DNA of 64,000 nt, from positions 1 through 64,000 of the forward strand of contig NCBV01000005.1 in NCBI GenBank assembly GCA_002279355.1, in the 5' to 3' direction. The translations under genes and the position numbers were made by a program. Under the pieces are notes generated by a model, which ran no database searches, had not been told where the DNA came from, and saw nothing but the letters and a program-made list of their open reading frames with translations. This document shows, piece by piece, positions 9,336 through 17,882 of this stretch; the stretch's first letter is position 1; each line of letters opens with the position of its first letter. This stretch comes from Acidiphilium sp. 37-60-79. GTDB lineage: Bacteria > Pseudomonadota > Alphaproteobacteria > Acetobacterales > Acetobacteraceae.

Positions 9336-10541
9336 TTAACCGGCGTTGTTGGGGCTGATGGGACGCGGCAGCAAGACGTAGATTTGGCCGGTTTGCAAAA
9401 ATGCACCGGCCTGGGTTTCGGCTTTGGCGCCGACACCAAAGAAGATTTGTGCGGCATCAGCGCCTTTGGCGGCGATGTCGATATCCTGGGCGGCCGTTAG
9501 GCGGGCGAAGCCGGGAGCCGTGACATAGACGGGCGCGCCGAGCGGGATGCTGCCCGCGGCGACGGCGATGGAATGGCGCTTGGTGAGCGGCACGCCGAGC
9601 GCGCCGGGGGCGCCGAGATTATGCGGGATATTTTTGATCCGCTTGAAAAAGACGTAATTGCGATTCTGGTTCATCATCGCGGGGGCCTGCTGCGGATGGG
9701 CTTGCAGCCATGTGATGATCGATTGCACGGAAAGATCATTGGCTGGGAGATCGCCTTTGGCGGCGAGAATTTTGCCGATCGGGGTGTAATGACGGCCATT
9801 GGTGCCATCAAACGCCAGATCGACCAGGGTGCCATCCGGCAGACGCATGCGACCGAAGCCTTGCAGTTGCAGCAAATAGGCATTGGCCGCGGAGCGCAGC
9901 CAGCCGACCGCGTGACCAGAGCGGCTGAGCGCGCCATTATTAATTGCGGCACGGGAATAATAGGGGACCAGCTTTTGCAGGCGCAGGCGACCGGTCAGGC
10001 GTTGGCCTCGCAGCGTTGGTTTGAAGCCGCCAAGATTGATCGTGACCAGATCATCGGGCTTGCCATAGACTGGAAAATCATAGCCCGCGAGGGGAATTTC
10101 CGAGCCTTTGAACGAGGGCTCGAAATAGCCGGTCAGGCGGGTGGGCGCGTTGCTGGCATAGGGCGTGAAATAGCGTGTGAAGAAGGTTTCGGCGGCGGCC
10201 GGATTGCCGGGCGGCACGGCTTTGGCGGCGGCGCAGGCAGGGCGCCAGGCGCCAGCTTGGTTGATGGTCGGCATGCCAAGGCCAGTACCGCCGAGTTTTT
10301 GATCTTCGGGCAGGACCGACAGGGCGGCGCAGGAGCGTTGGAACGCGTGGAGACCCGCTTGGGCCTGGGCGGCGGACCAGCCCGGCAGGGCGGCGAAGCG
10401 GGTCGGGTGAAAGCCCGACGGCGCGTTCGCGCCGGTTTGCGCTTGCGGCAATTGGCAGCCCGCGAGGCCGAGCACAGCGAGGATGGCGAGGGCGCTGCGG
10501 GCACGGTTTTTTCGAGGATGCACAGTCAAACTCCCAGACAA
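9336..10541 (-). CDS. mltA: Membrane-bound lytic murein transglycosylase A (MltA family)
   Basis: The 401-residue protein has a lipoprotein signal (LGLAGC, Cys29), the MltA barrel domain (about 110-300, with LTGYFEP), and a C-terminal 3D domain (about 310-400). The family cleaves peptidoglycan glycan strands with formation of 1,6-anhydromuramic acid from the periplasmic side of the outer membrane. The 3D segment reads AQDIDIAAKGADAAQIFFG (residues 351-369 or so). From memory of E. coli MltA (Asp297 and catalytic Asp308), an Asp is expected directly before the IFFG-like part; here it is Gln365. Activity is therefore uncertain. The neighbour downstream of a Tim44-like gene is a common alphaproteobacterial arrangement. 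Confidence 0.85.
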   Translation of the reverse strand: MSGSLTVHPRKNRARSALAILAVLGLAGCQLPQAQTGANAPSGFHPTRFAALPGWSAAQAQAGLHAFQRSCAALSVLPEDQKLGGTGLGMPTINQAGAWRPACAAAKAVPPGNPAAAETFFTRYFTPYASNAPTRLTGYFEPSFKGSEIPLAGYDFPVYGKPDDLVTINLGGFKPTLRGQRLTGRLRLQKLVPYYSRAAINNGALSRSGHAVGWLRSAANAYLLQLQGFGRMRLPDGTLVDLAFDGTNGRHYTPIGKILAAKGDLPANDLSVQSIITWLQAHPQQAPAMMNQNRNYVFFKRIKNIPHNLGAPGALGVPLTKRHSIAVAAGSIPLGAPVYVTAPGFARLTAAQDIDIAAKGADAAQIFFGVGAKAETQAGAFLQTGQIYVLLPRPISPNNAG

Positions 10542-10574
10542 TAGGGCGTGGGTGATCGGGATGACGATGCGGCC

Positions 10575-11243
10575 TTAGCCGCTGCGGGCGGCGGATAGGC
10601 GCCAGACCGGATCGGCACTGTTGAGGGTGCGATCGAACGTCCAGAGATCGATCATTTCCACCACGGATTCGGACCCGGCGATGACGATGTTTTGGCCATT
10701 GCGGGTGAAATTTTCCTGATCGGAAATGATGCGCACCACGATGGCGGCGTGACCGGCGATGATATCCGCTTCATCGATGGTGGCTTCGACGATCGCTTTG
10801 ATGCGAGTGATTTGGGTATCGCCTGCTTCGTGGCGGGCGGTGATCGCCTGTTCGAACGTGGTGTACACCGATGGGGTGAGCAGGGTTTGCAGGAGCGCAA
10901 GGTCGCCGGCGGCGAAGGCGGTGACGATTTGCTCGAACGCACGCACGGCCTGATCGAGAAAGGTGACGGGATCAAAGCGGGGATCGGCCTCGGCGATGCG
11001 CGCAAGGGCTTGGCCGACGACGGTATGCGGCGGCGGGATCGGGCGGCCGGGCTTGGCGCGCATCGGTTCGACGATGCCATCGATCATCGGACTGAGGCCA
11101 CGGCGCATATCGAGGCTGGGTTGTTCGGGCAGCGGCGGGCGTTCGAAGCCAGTGCGCTTGCCGAGCACGCTGCGTAAGCGGAGCAGCAGGAATCCGGCGA
11201 CCAGCACCAGCATGACGATTGCGACGGGAAAGCCCTTATCCAT
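10575..11243 (-). CDS. Tim44-like (TimA) membrane-anchored protein
   Basis: The protein has 222 residues. An N-terminal membrane segment (about residues 6-22) is followed by a linker rich in Pro, Arg and Gly and a C-terminal Tim44-like domain (about 80-222) with the FDPVTFLDQAVRAFEQIVTAF pattern and the typical end WTFDRTLNSADPVWRL. Bacterial Tim44 homologues sit on the inner membrane of alphaproteobacteria; their job is not firmly settled. It lies 33 bases upstream of mltA on the same strand, the common order in this group. The 205 bases upstream to the divergent phosphatase gene presumably hold its promoter, but I see no clear boxes. Confidence 0.85.
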   Translation of the reverse strand: MDKGFPVAIVMLVLVAGFLLLRLRSVLGKRTGFERPPLPEQPSLDMRRGLSPMIDGIVEPMRAKPGRPIPPPHTVVGQALARIAEADPRFDPVTFLDQAVRAFEQIVTAFAAGDLALLQTLLTPSVYTTFEQAITARHEAGDTQITRIKAIVEATIDEADIIAGHAAIVVRIISDQENFTRNGQNIVIAGSESVVEMIDLWTFDRTLNSADPVWRLSAARSG

Positions 11244-11448
11244 GATCGATCCTTAGAGTGGCCGCACATGGGGACATGCACGGGATGGGGATGGGCCAGA
11301 GGCCCAGATTCGACGCGCGCGAATAGGCCGAAACTTGGAAACTCGAATTCTTTGTACGCCGGAGCCCGGGGCTTCGCAACCGGGTGGGGTGAGCGGATCA
11401 AGCATCTGTGGGTTTACAGTGCGGGGTGGTGGATTGTATCGCTGCGCT

Positions 11449-12003
11449 ATGATATTGCTGCGCCACGGTCAAAGCGAGTTTAATTTGCATTTTAGCGCGA
11501 CGCGGCGTGATCCGGGATTGATTGACCCGGTGCTCACCCAGCTTGGCCATGCGCAGGCGGCGGCGGCAGCAGAGGCGTTGGCGGGTGAGGCGATTTCGCG
11601 GGTGATTGTGTCGCCTTATACGCGCACTTTGCAGACGGCGGCCCCGCTGCTGGACCAGCGGGGGATGCGCCCGGAGATTGTGCCCCTGGTGCGCGAGCGA
11701 TTCGCGTTCAAATGTGATATTGGCAGTGCGCCTGCGGTGCTGGCGGAGCGGTTTCCGGGGCATGTGATGGATCATTTGCCGGCGCAATGGTGGCCGGAGG
11801 AGCGGGAATCGGAAGCGGGGGTGATTGAGCGTGCCGATGCGTTTCGGGCGCTCATGATGGCGGCGGATGATTGGCGCGAAACGGTGTTGATCAGCCATTG
11901 GGGCTTTATTCTGGCGCTGACCGGGCAATCATTGATGAATGGGCAATGGATCCGGTTTGACCCGCATGCGCCGCGACCGGAGACGATTATCTGGCATCCG
12001 TAG
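11449..12003 (+). CDS. Histidine phosphatase family protein (phosphoglycerate mutase-like)
   Basis: About 184 residues start with the LLRHGQSEFN motif whose His is the phosphorylated nucleophile; a second catalytic His is present near the end in LISHWGF. These define the histidine phosphatase superfamily. The substrate cannot be deduced; candidates are sugar phosphates or nucleotide derivatives. The ATG at 11449 puts the catalytic motif at residue 5, as in relatives; the frame is open further upstream with no family similarity. The 205-base gap before it, back to the Tim44-like gene, shows nothing else I can call. Confidence 0.85.
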   Translation: MILLRHGQSEFNLHFSATRRDPGLIDPVLTQLGHAQAAAAAEALAGEAISRVIVSPYTRTLQTAAPLLDQRGMRPEIVPLVRERFAFKCDIGSAPAVLAERFPGHVMDHLPAQWWPEERESEAGVIERADAFRALMMAADDWRETVLISHWGFILALTGQSLMNGQWIRFDPHAPRPETIIWHP

Positions 12004-12069
12004 CGGGGCGTTTGATCGCTGGATTTGACATGGCGCTGTTACAAACCGGTTTTATACGCAAGGGACCAG

Positions 12070-13581
12070 ATGGCGACAAAACAAGTGAGCGGCGCGGTGA
12101 TGCGAATGAGGCGGGGCGGGGCGGTTTTGCCGCGATTGGCTTGGCCCGCACGGCGCTGGGCGACGCTGGTTGGTGTCATGGTCGGGTTAGCCGGTTGCAC
12201 GGTGGGGCCGCGGTTTGATCCACCGAAACTTGCGGTGCCGAGCCGGTTTGTGGCGCACGGCACGGCAGCACCAGCATGGCCGAAGCCGGGTTGGTGGCGC
12301 AATTTTGGCTCGCCGGAATTGGACCGGCTGATTGCTGAGGCGCGGGTGCATAATTTTTCGGTGCGCGAGGCGGTGGACCAGTTGGAGGCGGCGAATGCAC
12401 AAATTCGGGTGTCCGGCGCGCCGCTGTTGCCAAGCATTACCGGCTCGGGCAGTGGCAATTTCCAGCAACAGGGCGCGGGGGCTGGGAGTGGCCAGGGGAT
12501 TACGCTGACCACGCATCGGTATAGCGGGTCGTTTACGGCATCGTATGAGTTGGATTTTTGGGGCAAAAATCGGGATGCGCTGCGTGCGGCCGAGGCCAGT
12601 GCGGCGGCGGCTCAATTCAATGAAAAGACGGTGGCGCTGACCGAGGAAGCCGCTGTGGCGACGACCTATTTTCAGGTGTTGGCGGATGAAGATCAGCTCG
12701 GTATTGCCGAGCAGAATTTGCAGGCGGCGCAGGGATTGCTCAAGCAATTGCGTGCGGAATATCAGGCCGGGGTGATCGACCAGCCGACCGTGGCGCAGCA
12801 GGCGGCTTTGGTGGCGGCGGAGCGGGCGACGATTCCGAATTTGACCTCCGCCTTGCGCCAGCAGGCGATTGGGCTGGGGATTTTGACCGGGCAGGCGCCG
12901 GAATTTTTGCGGGTGCAGGGCGGTTCGTTATCGACGATGCATGTGCCGCCGCTGCAGCCGGGATTGCCCTCGCAATTATTGGCGCGGCGGCCTGACGTGG
13001 CGCAGGCGACGGCGAATTTGATCGCCGCGAATGATAATGTGCGCGGGGCGATTGCGGCGTTTTTTCCATCGATCAGCCTGACCGGCTCGGCAGGATGGCA
13101 GAGTGCGGCGTTGAATACGCTGATCTCACCGGGATCATTGTTACTCTCGGCGGCGTCATCGATCAGCCAGCCGATTTTTGAGGGTGGGGCGTTGAGTGGC
13201 ACGCTCGCGGTGGATCGTGCCACCTATCGTGAGGATGTGGCGAAATATGAGCAGAGCGTTGTGCAGGCTTTTACCGATGTGGAAACGGCGATGACGGCTT
13301 TGCATTACGCGACCTTGCAAGAGCAGTTGCAGCGCGTCGCGGTGCAGCGTGCGCAGACGGCGTTAGCAGGTGCAAAAGCACAGCTTCAGGCGGGAACTGT
13401 GGATGTGAGCACGGTGTTGAATGCCGAGCAGACGGTGTTATCCGACCAAAATACGCTGGTGCAGGCACGGCTGACGCGGTTTCAGGCGGCGGTCAATTTA
13501 TACAAGGCGATGGGTGGCGGCTGGACCGCACCGGGTAGTGTGTATCGCCTGGCGATGAGCGATCAACAGACAGGGCGTTGA
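12070..13581 (+). CDS. Outer-membrane efflux lipoprotein, NodT/OprM family
   Basis: About 503 residues form a TolC-like outer-membrane factor with a lipobox LAGC (Cys43 counting from this start) and the family opener TVGPRFDPP, then two copies of the coiled-coil/beta repeat; ARRPDVAQATANLIAANDNV marks the second repeat. Such proteins trimerise into the exit duct of RND pumps. It opens an operon with the adaptor and two pump genes. The start is uncertain: the ATG at 12070 has AGGGA close upstream; ATGs at 12100 and 12106 are possible. A TTGACA box at 12025 overlaps an earlier frame start and may belong to the promoter, though a good -10 at normal spacing is not seen. Confidence 0.88.
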   Translation: MATKQVSGAVMRMRRGGAVLPRLAWPARRWATLVGVMVGLAGCTVGPRFDPPKLAVPSRFVAHGTAAPAWPKPGWWRNFGSPELDRLIAEARVHNFSVREAVDQLEAANAQIRVSGAPLLPSITGSGSGNFQQQGAGAGSGQGITLTTHRYSGSFTASYELDFWGKNRDALRAAEASAAAAQFNEKTVALTEEAAVATTYFQVLADEDQLGIAEQNLQAAQGLLKQLRAEYQAGVIDQPTVAQQAALVAAERATIPNLTSALRQQAIGLGILTGQAPEFLRVQGGSLSTMHVPPLQPGLPSQLLARRPDVAQATANLIAANDNVRGAIAAFFPSISLTGSAGWQSAALNTLISPGSLLLSAASSISQPIFEGGALSGTLAVDRATYREDVAKYEQSVVQAFTDVETAMTALHYATLQEQLQRVAVQRAQTALAGAKAQLQAGTVDVSTVLNAEQTVLSDQNTLVQARLTRFQAAVNLYKAMGGGWTAPGSVYRLAMSDQQTGR

Positions 13582-13582
13582 G

Positions 13583-14697
13583 ATGGCACAGAGACGGCGG
13601 CGGTTCATTTTCATCGGAATTATCGCCCTGCTGGTGGTGATTGTGGTGGTGCGGTTGATCGCGGGGGGGGCGAAAAAACATAAGCCCAAGGTTGTGGCGA
13701 TCCCGGTTAAGGTGACAGCGGTGATCCAGCAGGATGTGCCGGTATATCTCACGGCATTAGGGACGGTGGTGCCGTATCGGACGGTGGTGGTGCAGCCAAT
13801 GATTACCGGGCCGATGAAGAAAGTACTGTTTCATGAGGGCCAGTTTGTGAAGGCGGGGCAATTGCCCAGGATCAGGCCAGTGCGGCCAATGCGGCGCTGC
13901 AGGCACGGCAATATGCCTCGTTGGTCAAGCAAAATTACACCTCCAAGCAACAGGCGGCGACGGCGCAGGCGACGCTTTTGGAGGCGCAGGCGCTGGTCAA
14001 GCAGGATCAGGCGACGATTGCGACCGACAAAATCAATTTGAACTATACCAAAATTCGTGCGCCGATTGCGGGCAAGACCGGGATTTTGCAGGTTAATGCG
14101 GGCAATATTGTAACACCGAATTTGACCAACGGCATTGTCACCATCAATACGTTACAGCCGATTTCGGTGCAGTTCAGCTTGCCGCAGCAAGATTTGCCGA
14201 TGCTGCGCCAAGCGATGAACCCTGGGCCGGTGACCTTACTCGCCAGTGATGAGAGCGGCGGGACGAGTGTTGCGGCCACGGGCACGGGCATTGTGGACCG
14301 GGGGGTGTTATCGGTGCTGGATAATACGATCAATAGCTCGACCGGCACGCTGACGGCCAAGGGCCGGTTTGCCAATGCCAACAAGGATTTGTGGCCGGGT
14401 GGTTTTGTCAATGTGCAAGTGCTGGTGCAAACCATTCCCCATGCCATGGTGGTGCCGCCGGACGCGGTGGAACAAGGGCCGAACGGGAGTTTTGTCTATT
14501 TGATCACGGCAGCGGCAAAAGGCCGCAAGAGCGAGACGGCGAAGGTGCAGCCGGTGACGTTGGGGTATCAAGGGCGTGATGAGGTGGTGATTACCAAAGG
14601 GTTGAGGCTCGGCGATCAGGTGGTGACGGAGGGTAGTGCGCGGTTGCGTGATGGCTCATCGGTGCAGATCGTTACGGCGGCGCCGCCCAAATCATGA
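13583..14697 (+). pseudogene. RND efflux adaptor (MdtA/AcrA-like), internal deletion and frameshift
   Basis: The N-terminal part (13583-13863) encodes a membrane anchor and the first half of the barrel-lipoyl region, up to EGQFVKAGQL. The remainder, from AQDQASAANAALQ at 13864, is in a different frame and contains the hairpin, second lipoyl half (APIAGKTGILQVNAGN), barrel and membrane-proximal domains. In relatives, about 20-25 residues containing IDPRP separate these two points. Here they are missing and one further base is lost. A recombination between two CAATTG-like copies (GQL and GQL) would explain most of the loss. The C-terminal piece alone would lack its anchor. The pumps downstream are intact. 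A sequencing error cannot remove that many residues, but an assembly fault could. Confidence 0.8.
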
Positions 14698-17600
14698 ATA
14701 TTTCGGCGCCCTTTATTGGCCGCCCGGTGGCGACGACGCTGCTGGCGATTGCGATTTTTCTGTTGGGGATTTTGGGGTATCAGGCCCTGCCCGTCTCGTC
14801 GCTGCCGTCGGTTGATTTTCCGACGATCCAGGTGGTAACCAAATTGCCGGGCGCGTCTCCCGATACGGTATCGAAATTGATTACCGCACCGCTCGAGCGG
14901 CAATTTGGTGAAATTGCCGGGCTGGCGGCGATGAGTTCGATTTCGAGCGAGGGCACCAGCACGATTACGCTGCGGTTCGATTTGAATTTGCACATGGACA
15001 CCGCGGCGCAAGATGTGCAGGCCGCGATTAATGCGGCGTCGGGGACATTGCCACCAAATTTGCAATATCCGCCGGTCTATAACGAGGTTAATCCAGCGGA
15101 TGCGCCGATTTTGACGCTGGCGTTGACCTCGAAAACCGTGCCGATCGATCAAATTGCCAATGCGGCGCAGACTTTGCTCTTGCAGAAATTATCGCAGGTG
15201 CGCGGCGTGGGGCTGGTGACGATTGAGGGGGATTTGCGCCGGGCGGTGCGCATTGACATTGATCCAATGCGGCTTGCTTCATACGGGCTATCGCTCGAAG
15301 ATGTGCGCAACGCGATTGCCAATGCCAATCAGAATGGCGCCAAAGGCGGGTTTGACGGGAAAAACCAGGCCTATGCGTTGGGGGCGAATGATCAACTCAC
15401 CTCCGTGCAGGATTATCGCGATGTTATTATTGCTTATCGAAACGGCGCGCCGGTGAAATTGAGTGCGGTCGGCACTGTGCGGCAAGGGTTGGAGAATAAC
15501 CAGGTTTCTGCAAGCTTTGATGGGATTCCGGCGGTGTTGGTGAATATTCAGCGCCAACCGGGGGCCAATATTGTCTCGACCGTGGGGCGATTACAATCGA
15601 CGTTAAAGTCAATTGAGGCCACGTTGCCGGCGGGGGTCAAAATCCAGGTGGTGGCGAACCGGACTGCGACGATTAAGGCCTCGGTGCAGGATGTCCAGAT
15701 TACGCTGATCATTTCCGCCTTGCTCGTGGTGTTGGTGATTTTTTTATTCCTGCCCAATCCACGGGCGGTGCTGATCCCCGCGGTGGCGTTGCCGTTATCG
15801 ATTGTGGCAACCTTCGCGGTGATGAATGAGCTTGGATTTCAGCTTGATAATTTGTCATTGATGGCGTTGACGGTGGCATCGGGATTCGTCGTCGATGATG
15901 CGATTGTGATGATCGAGAATATCGTGCGGTTTATCGAGGCGGGCGAACCGCCGCTGCGCGCGGCGTATCTGGGATCCCAGCAAATCGGGTTTACCATTGT
16001 GTCGCTCACCGTCTCGCTGATTGCGGTGTTTATTCCGCTGCTGTTCATGCCGGGGGTGATTGGCCGGTTGTTCAGCGAATTTGCGGTGACGCTGGCGGTT
16101 GCGGTGGTGATTTCGGCGGTGATTTCGCTCACCTTGACGCCGATGATGAGCGGGCGGTTACTGCGCCCGGCACAGGGGTCCCATCCTGGACGGGTGGCGC
16201 GGGCGGCAGAGACCTCGTTAGAAAATCTGCGCGGCGTGTATGCGCGTGGACTCACCTGGAGCCTCGCGCATCAAGGTTTGATGATGGTGATTTTTGCGGC
16301 AACTGTGGTGATCACCCTGCTGATGTATGTGGTTATTCCGAAGGCTTTGCTGCCGCAGGAGGATACCGGCGAGATCATTGCGGTCACCCAAGGCTCACAA
16401 GCGGCGTCGTTATCGGCGATGACGCGGCTGCAAGCGCAGGCGATTAAGATCATTCGCGCCAACAAGGCCGTGACGGGTGTGGCCTCGCTGTTGGGCAGCG
16501 GCGCGACCAATCCGACGCCCAATACCGGCCGGTTGACCATTGTGCTTAAGCCGATTGGCCAGCGCCCGGCTTTGCCGACGGTGATGGCGCAGTTGCAAAA
16601 TTCGTTGCAGAATATTGCAGGGTTACGGTTTTTCATGCAGCCGGTACAAGATATTACGCTGTCGTCGCGGGTGTCGCCGACGCAATATCAATATACGCTG
16701 ACCGACACCGATCAGACCGAATTGACGCATTGGGCGGGGCGGATTGAGGCGGCGATGGCGGCGCTGCCGCAGGTGCGCGATGTGGTGAGTGATCAGCAGA
16801 ATGAAGGGCTTGAGACATTTGTGAATGTGCATCGCACCATCGCAGCGCGGCTCGGGATTAGCATGGCGGCGGTGGAGAATGCGTTATATGACGCGTTTGG
16901 TCAGCGGCAAATATCAACGATCTATGCGCAGAATGCCCAATATCGGGTGGTGCTCGGGCTTGATCCGCGCTTTATGACCTCGCCGGCGGCGCTCGCGGAT
17001 ATTTATATCCCCACCGGCTCGGTGAGTAGTGCCGCAACGACCGGCACGCTGGGGCCAGGTGCAGGCGTTAGCGGGTCTTCGACATTGAATAGCACCACAG
17101 CCGCGAGTGCGGCCACGCCGCAAGTGCCGTTGGGCCAGGTGGCGCAGATTGAGGAGATCAAGGCGCCGCTTGCGATTTATCGCCAAGATCAATTCCCTGC
17201 CGTTACGCTGAGTTTTAATTTAGCGCCTGGCGTCTCGCTAGGGGCGGCGGAGAGTGCGATTGCCAAGGCGCAGCAAACACTGAACGTGCCTGAGGGGATC
17301 AACGGGGCGTATGGCGGGGCGGCGGCGCAGTTTCAGGCCTCGCTCAGCGAAGAGCCGTTGTTGATTCTGGCGGCGATTGTGGTGATTTATATTGTGTTAG
17401 GCGTGCTCTATGAAAGCACGATCCATCCGGTGACGATTCTCTCCACCCTGCCCTCGGCGGGGATTGGCGCGATGTTAGCCCTCATGCTGACCGGCACGCA
17501 ATTTACCCTGGTGGCGTTGGTCGGGGTGGTGCTGCTCATGGGGATTGTGAAAAAGAACGGCATTATCATGGTAGATTTCGCGATCGAGGCGGAGCGGTTG

Positions 17601-17882
17601 CGCGGGCTTGATCCGGTGGCGGCGATTACCGAGGCGGCTTTGTTGCGGTTTCGCCCGATTATGATGACCACGATGGCGGCGCTGTTTGGTGCGGTGCCGT
17701 TAGTGCTGGAGGGTGGGGCGGGCGCGGAGTTGCGCGCGCCTTTGGGCATTACCATTATTGGCGGATTGTTATTGAGCCAAGTGCTGACCTTGTTTACCAC
17801 GCCGGTGGTTTATCTGGCGCTTGACCGCACCCGGCGCAAAAAGGGGCCCGCGATGCAGTTAGCCCCGGCGACGCGACCGTGA
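14694..17882 (+). CDS. RND multidrug efflux permease, MdtB-like
   Basis: The 1062-residue protein has the full RND layout: twelve membrane segments, two large periplasmic loops and the pseudo-repeat of halves. Recognisable are the start FIGRPVATTLLAIAIF, the proton-relay region FVVDDAIVMIENI in TM4 and the C-terminal half motif GIVKKNGIIMVDFAIEAE. It pumps drugs or metabolites from inner membrane/periplasm, driven by protons. The start overlaps the adaptor stop by four bases (ATGA). One oddity is a Ser/Thr/Ala/Gly-rich stretch of about 35 residues at roughly 772-808 in the second periplasmic loop, before VPLGQVAQIEEI; relatives are shorter there. Confidence 0.93.
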   Translation: MNISAPFIGRPVATTLLAIAIFLLGILGYQALPVSSLPSVDFPTIQVVTKLPGASPDTVSKLITAPLERQFGEIAGLAAMSSISSEGTSTITLRFDLNLHMDTAAQDVQAAINAASGTLPPNLQYPPVYNEVNPADAPILTLALTSKTVPIDQIANAAQTLLLQKLSQVRGVGLVTIEGDLRRAVRIDIDPMRLASYGLSLEDVRNAIANANQNGAKGGFDGKNQAYALGANDQLTSVQDYRDVIIAYRNGAPVKLSAVGTVRQGLENNQVSASFDGIPAVLVNIQRQPGANIVSTVGRLQSTLKSIEATLPAGVKIQVVANRTATIKASVQDVQITLIISALLVVLVIFLFLPNPRAVLIPAVALPLSIVATFAVMNELGFQLDNLSLMALTVASGFVVDDAIVMIENIVRFIEAGEPPLRAAYLGSQQIGFTIVSLTVSLIAVFIPLLFMPGVIGRLFSEFAVTLAVAVVISAVISLTLTPMMSGRLLRPAQGSHPGRVARAAETSLENLRGVYARGLTWSLAHQGLMMVIFAATVVITLLMYVVIPKALLPQEDTGEIIAVTQGSQAASLSAMTRLQAQAIKIIRANKAVTGVASLLGSGATNPTPNTGRLTIVLKPIGQRPALPTVMAQLQNSLQNIAGLRFFMQPVQDITLSSRVSPTQYQYTLTDTDQTELTHWAGRIEAAMAALPQVRDVVSDQQNEGLETFVNVHRTIAARLGISMAAVENALYDAFGQRQISTIYAQNAQYRVVLGLDPRFMTSPAALADIYIPTGSVSSAATTGTLGPGAGVSGSSTLNSTTAASAATPQVPLGQVAQIEEIKAPLAIYRQDQFPAVTLSFNLAPGVSLGAAESAIAKAQQTLNVPEGINGAYGGAAAQFQASLSEEPLLILAAIVVIYIVLGVLYESTIHPVTILSTLPSAGIGAMLALMLTGTQFTLVALVGVVLLMGIVKKNGIIMVDFAIEAERLRGLDPVAAITEAALLRFRPIMMTTMAALFGAVPLVLEGGAGAELRAPLGITIIGGLLLSQVLTLFTTPVVYLALDRTRRKKGPAMQLAPATRP

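Noticed and set aside
13850-13880. Programmed frameshift in the RND adaptor gene
   Set aside because: About 20-25 conserved residues are missing at the frame change and no slippery sequence is visible, so a deletion fits better.
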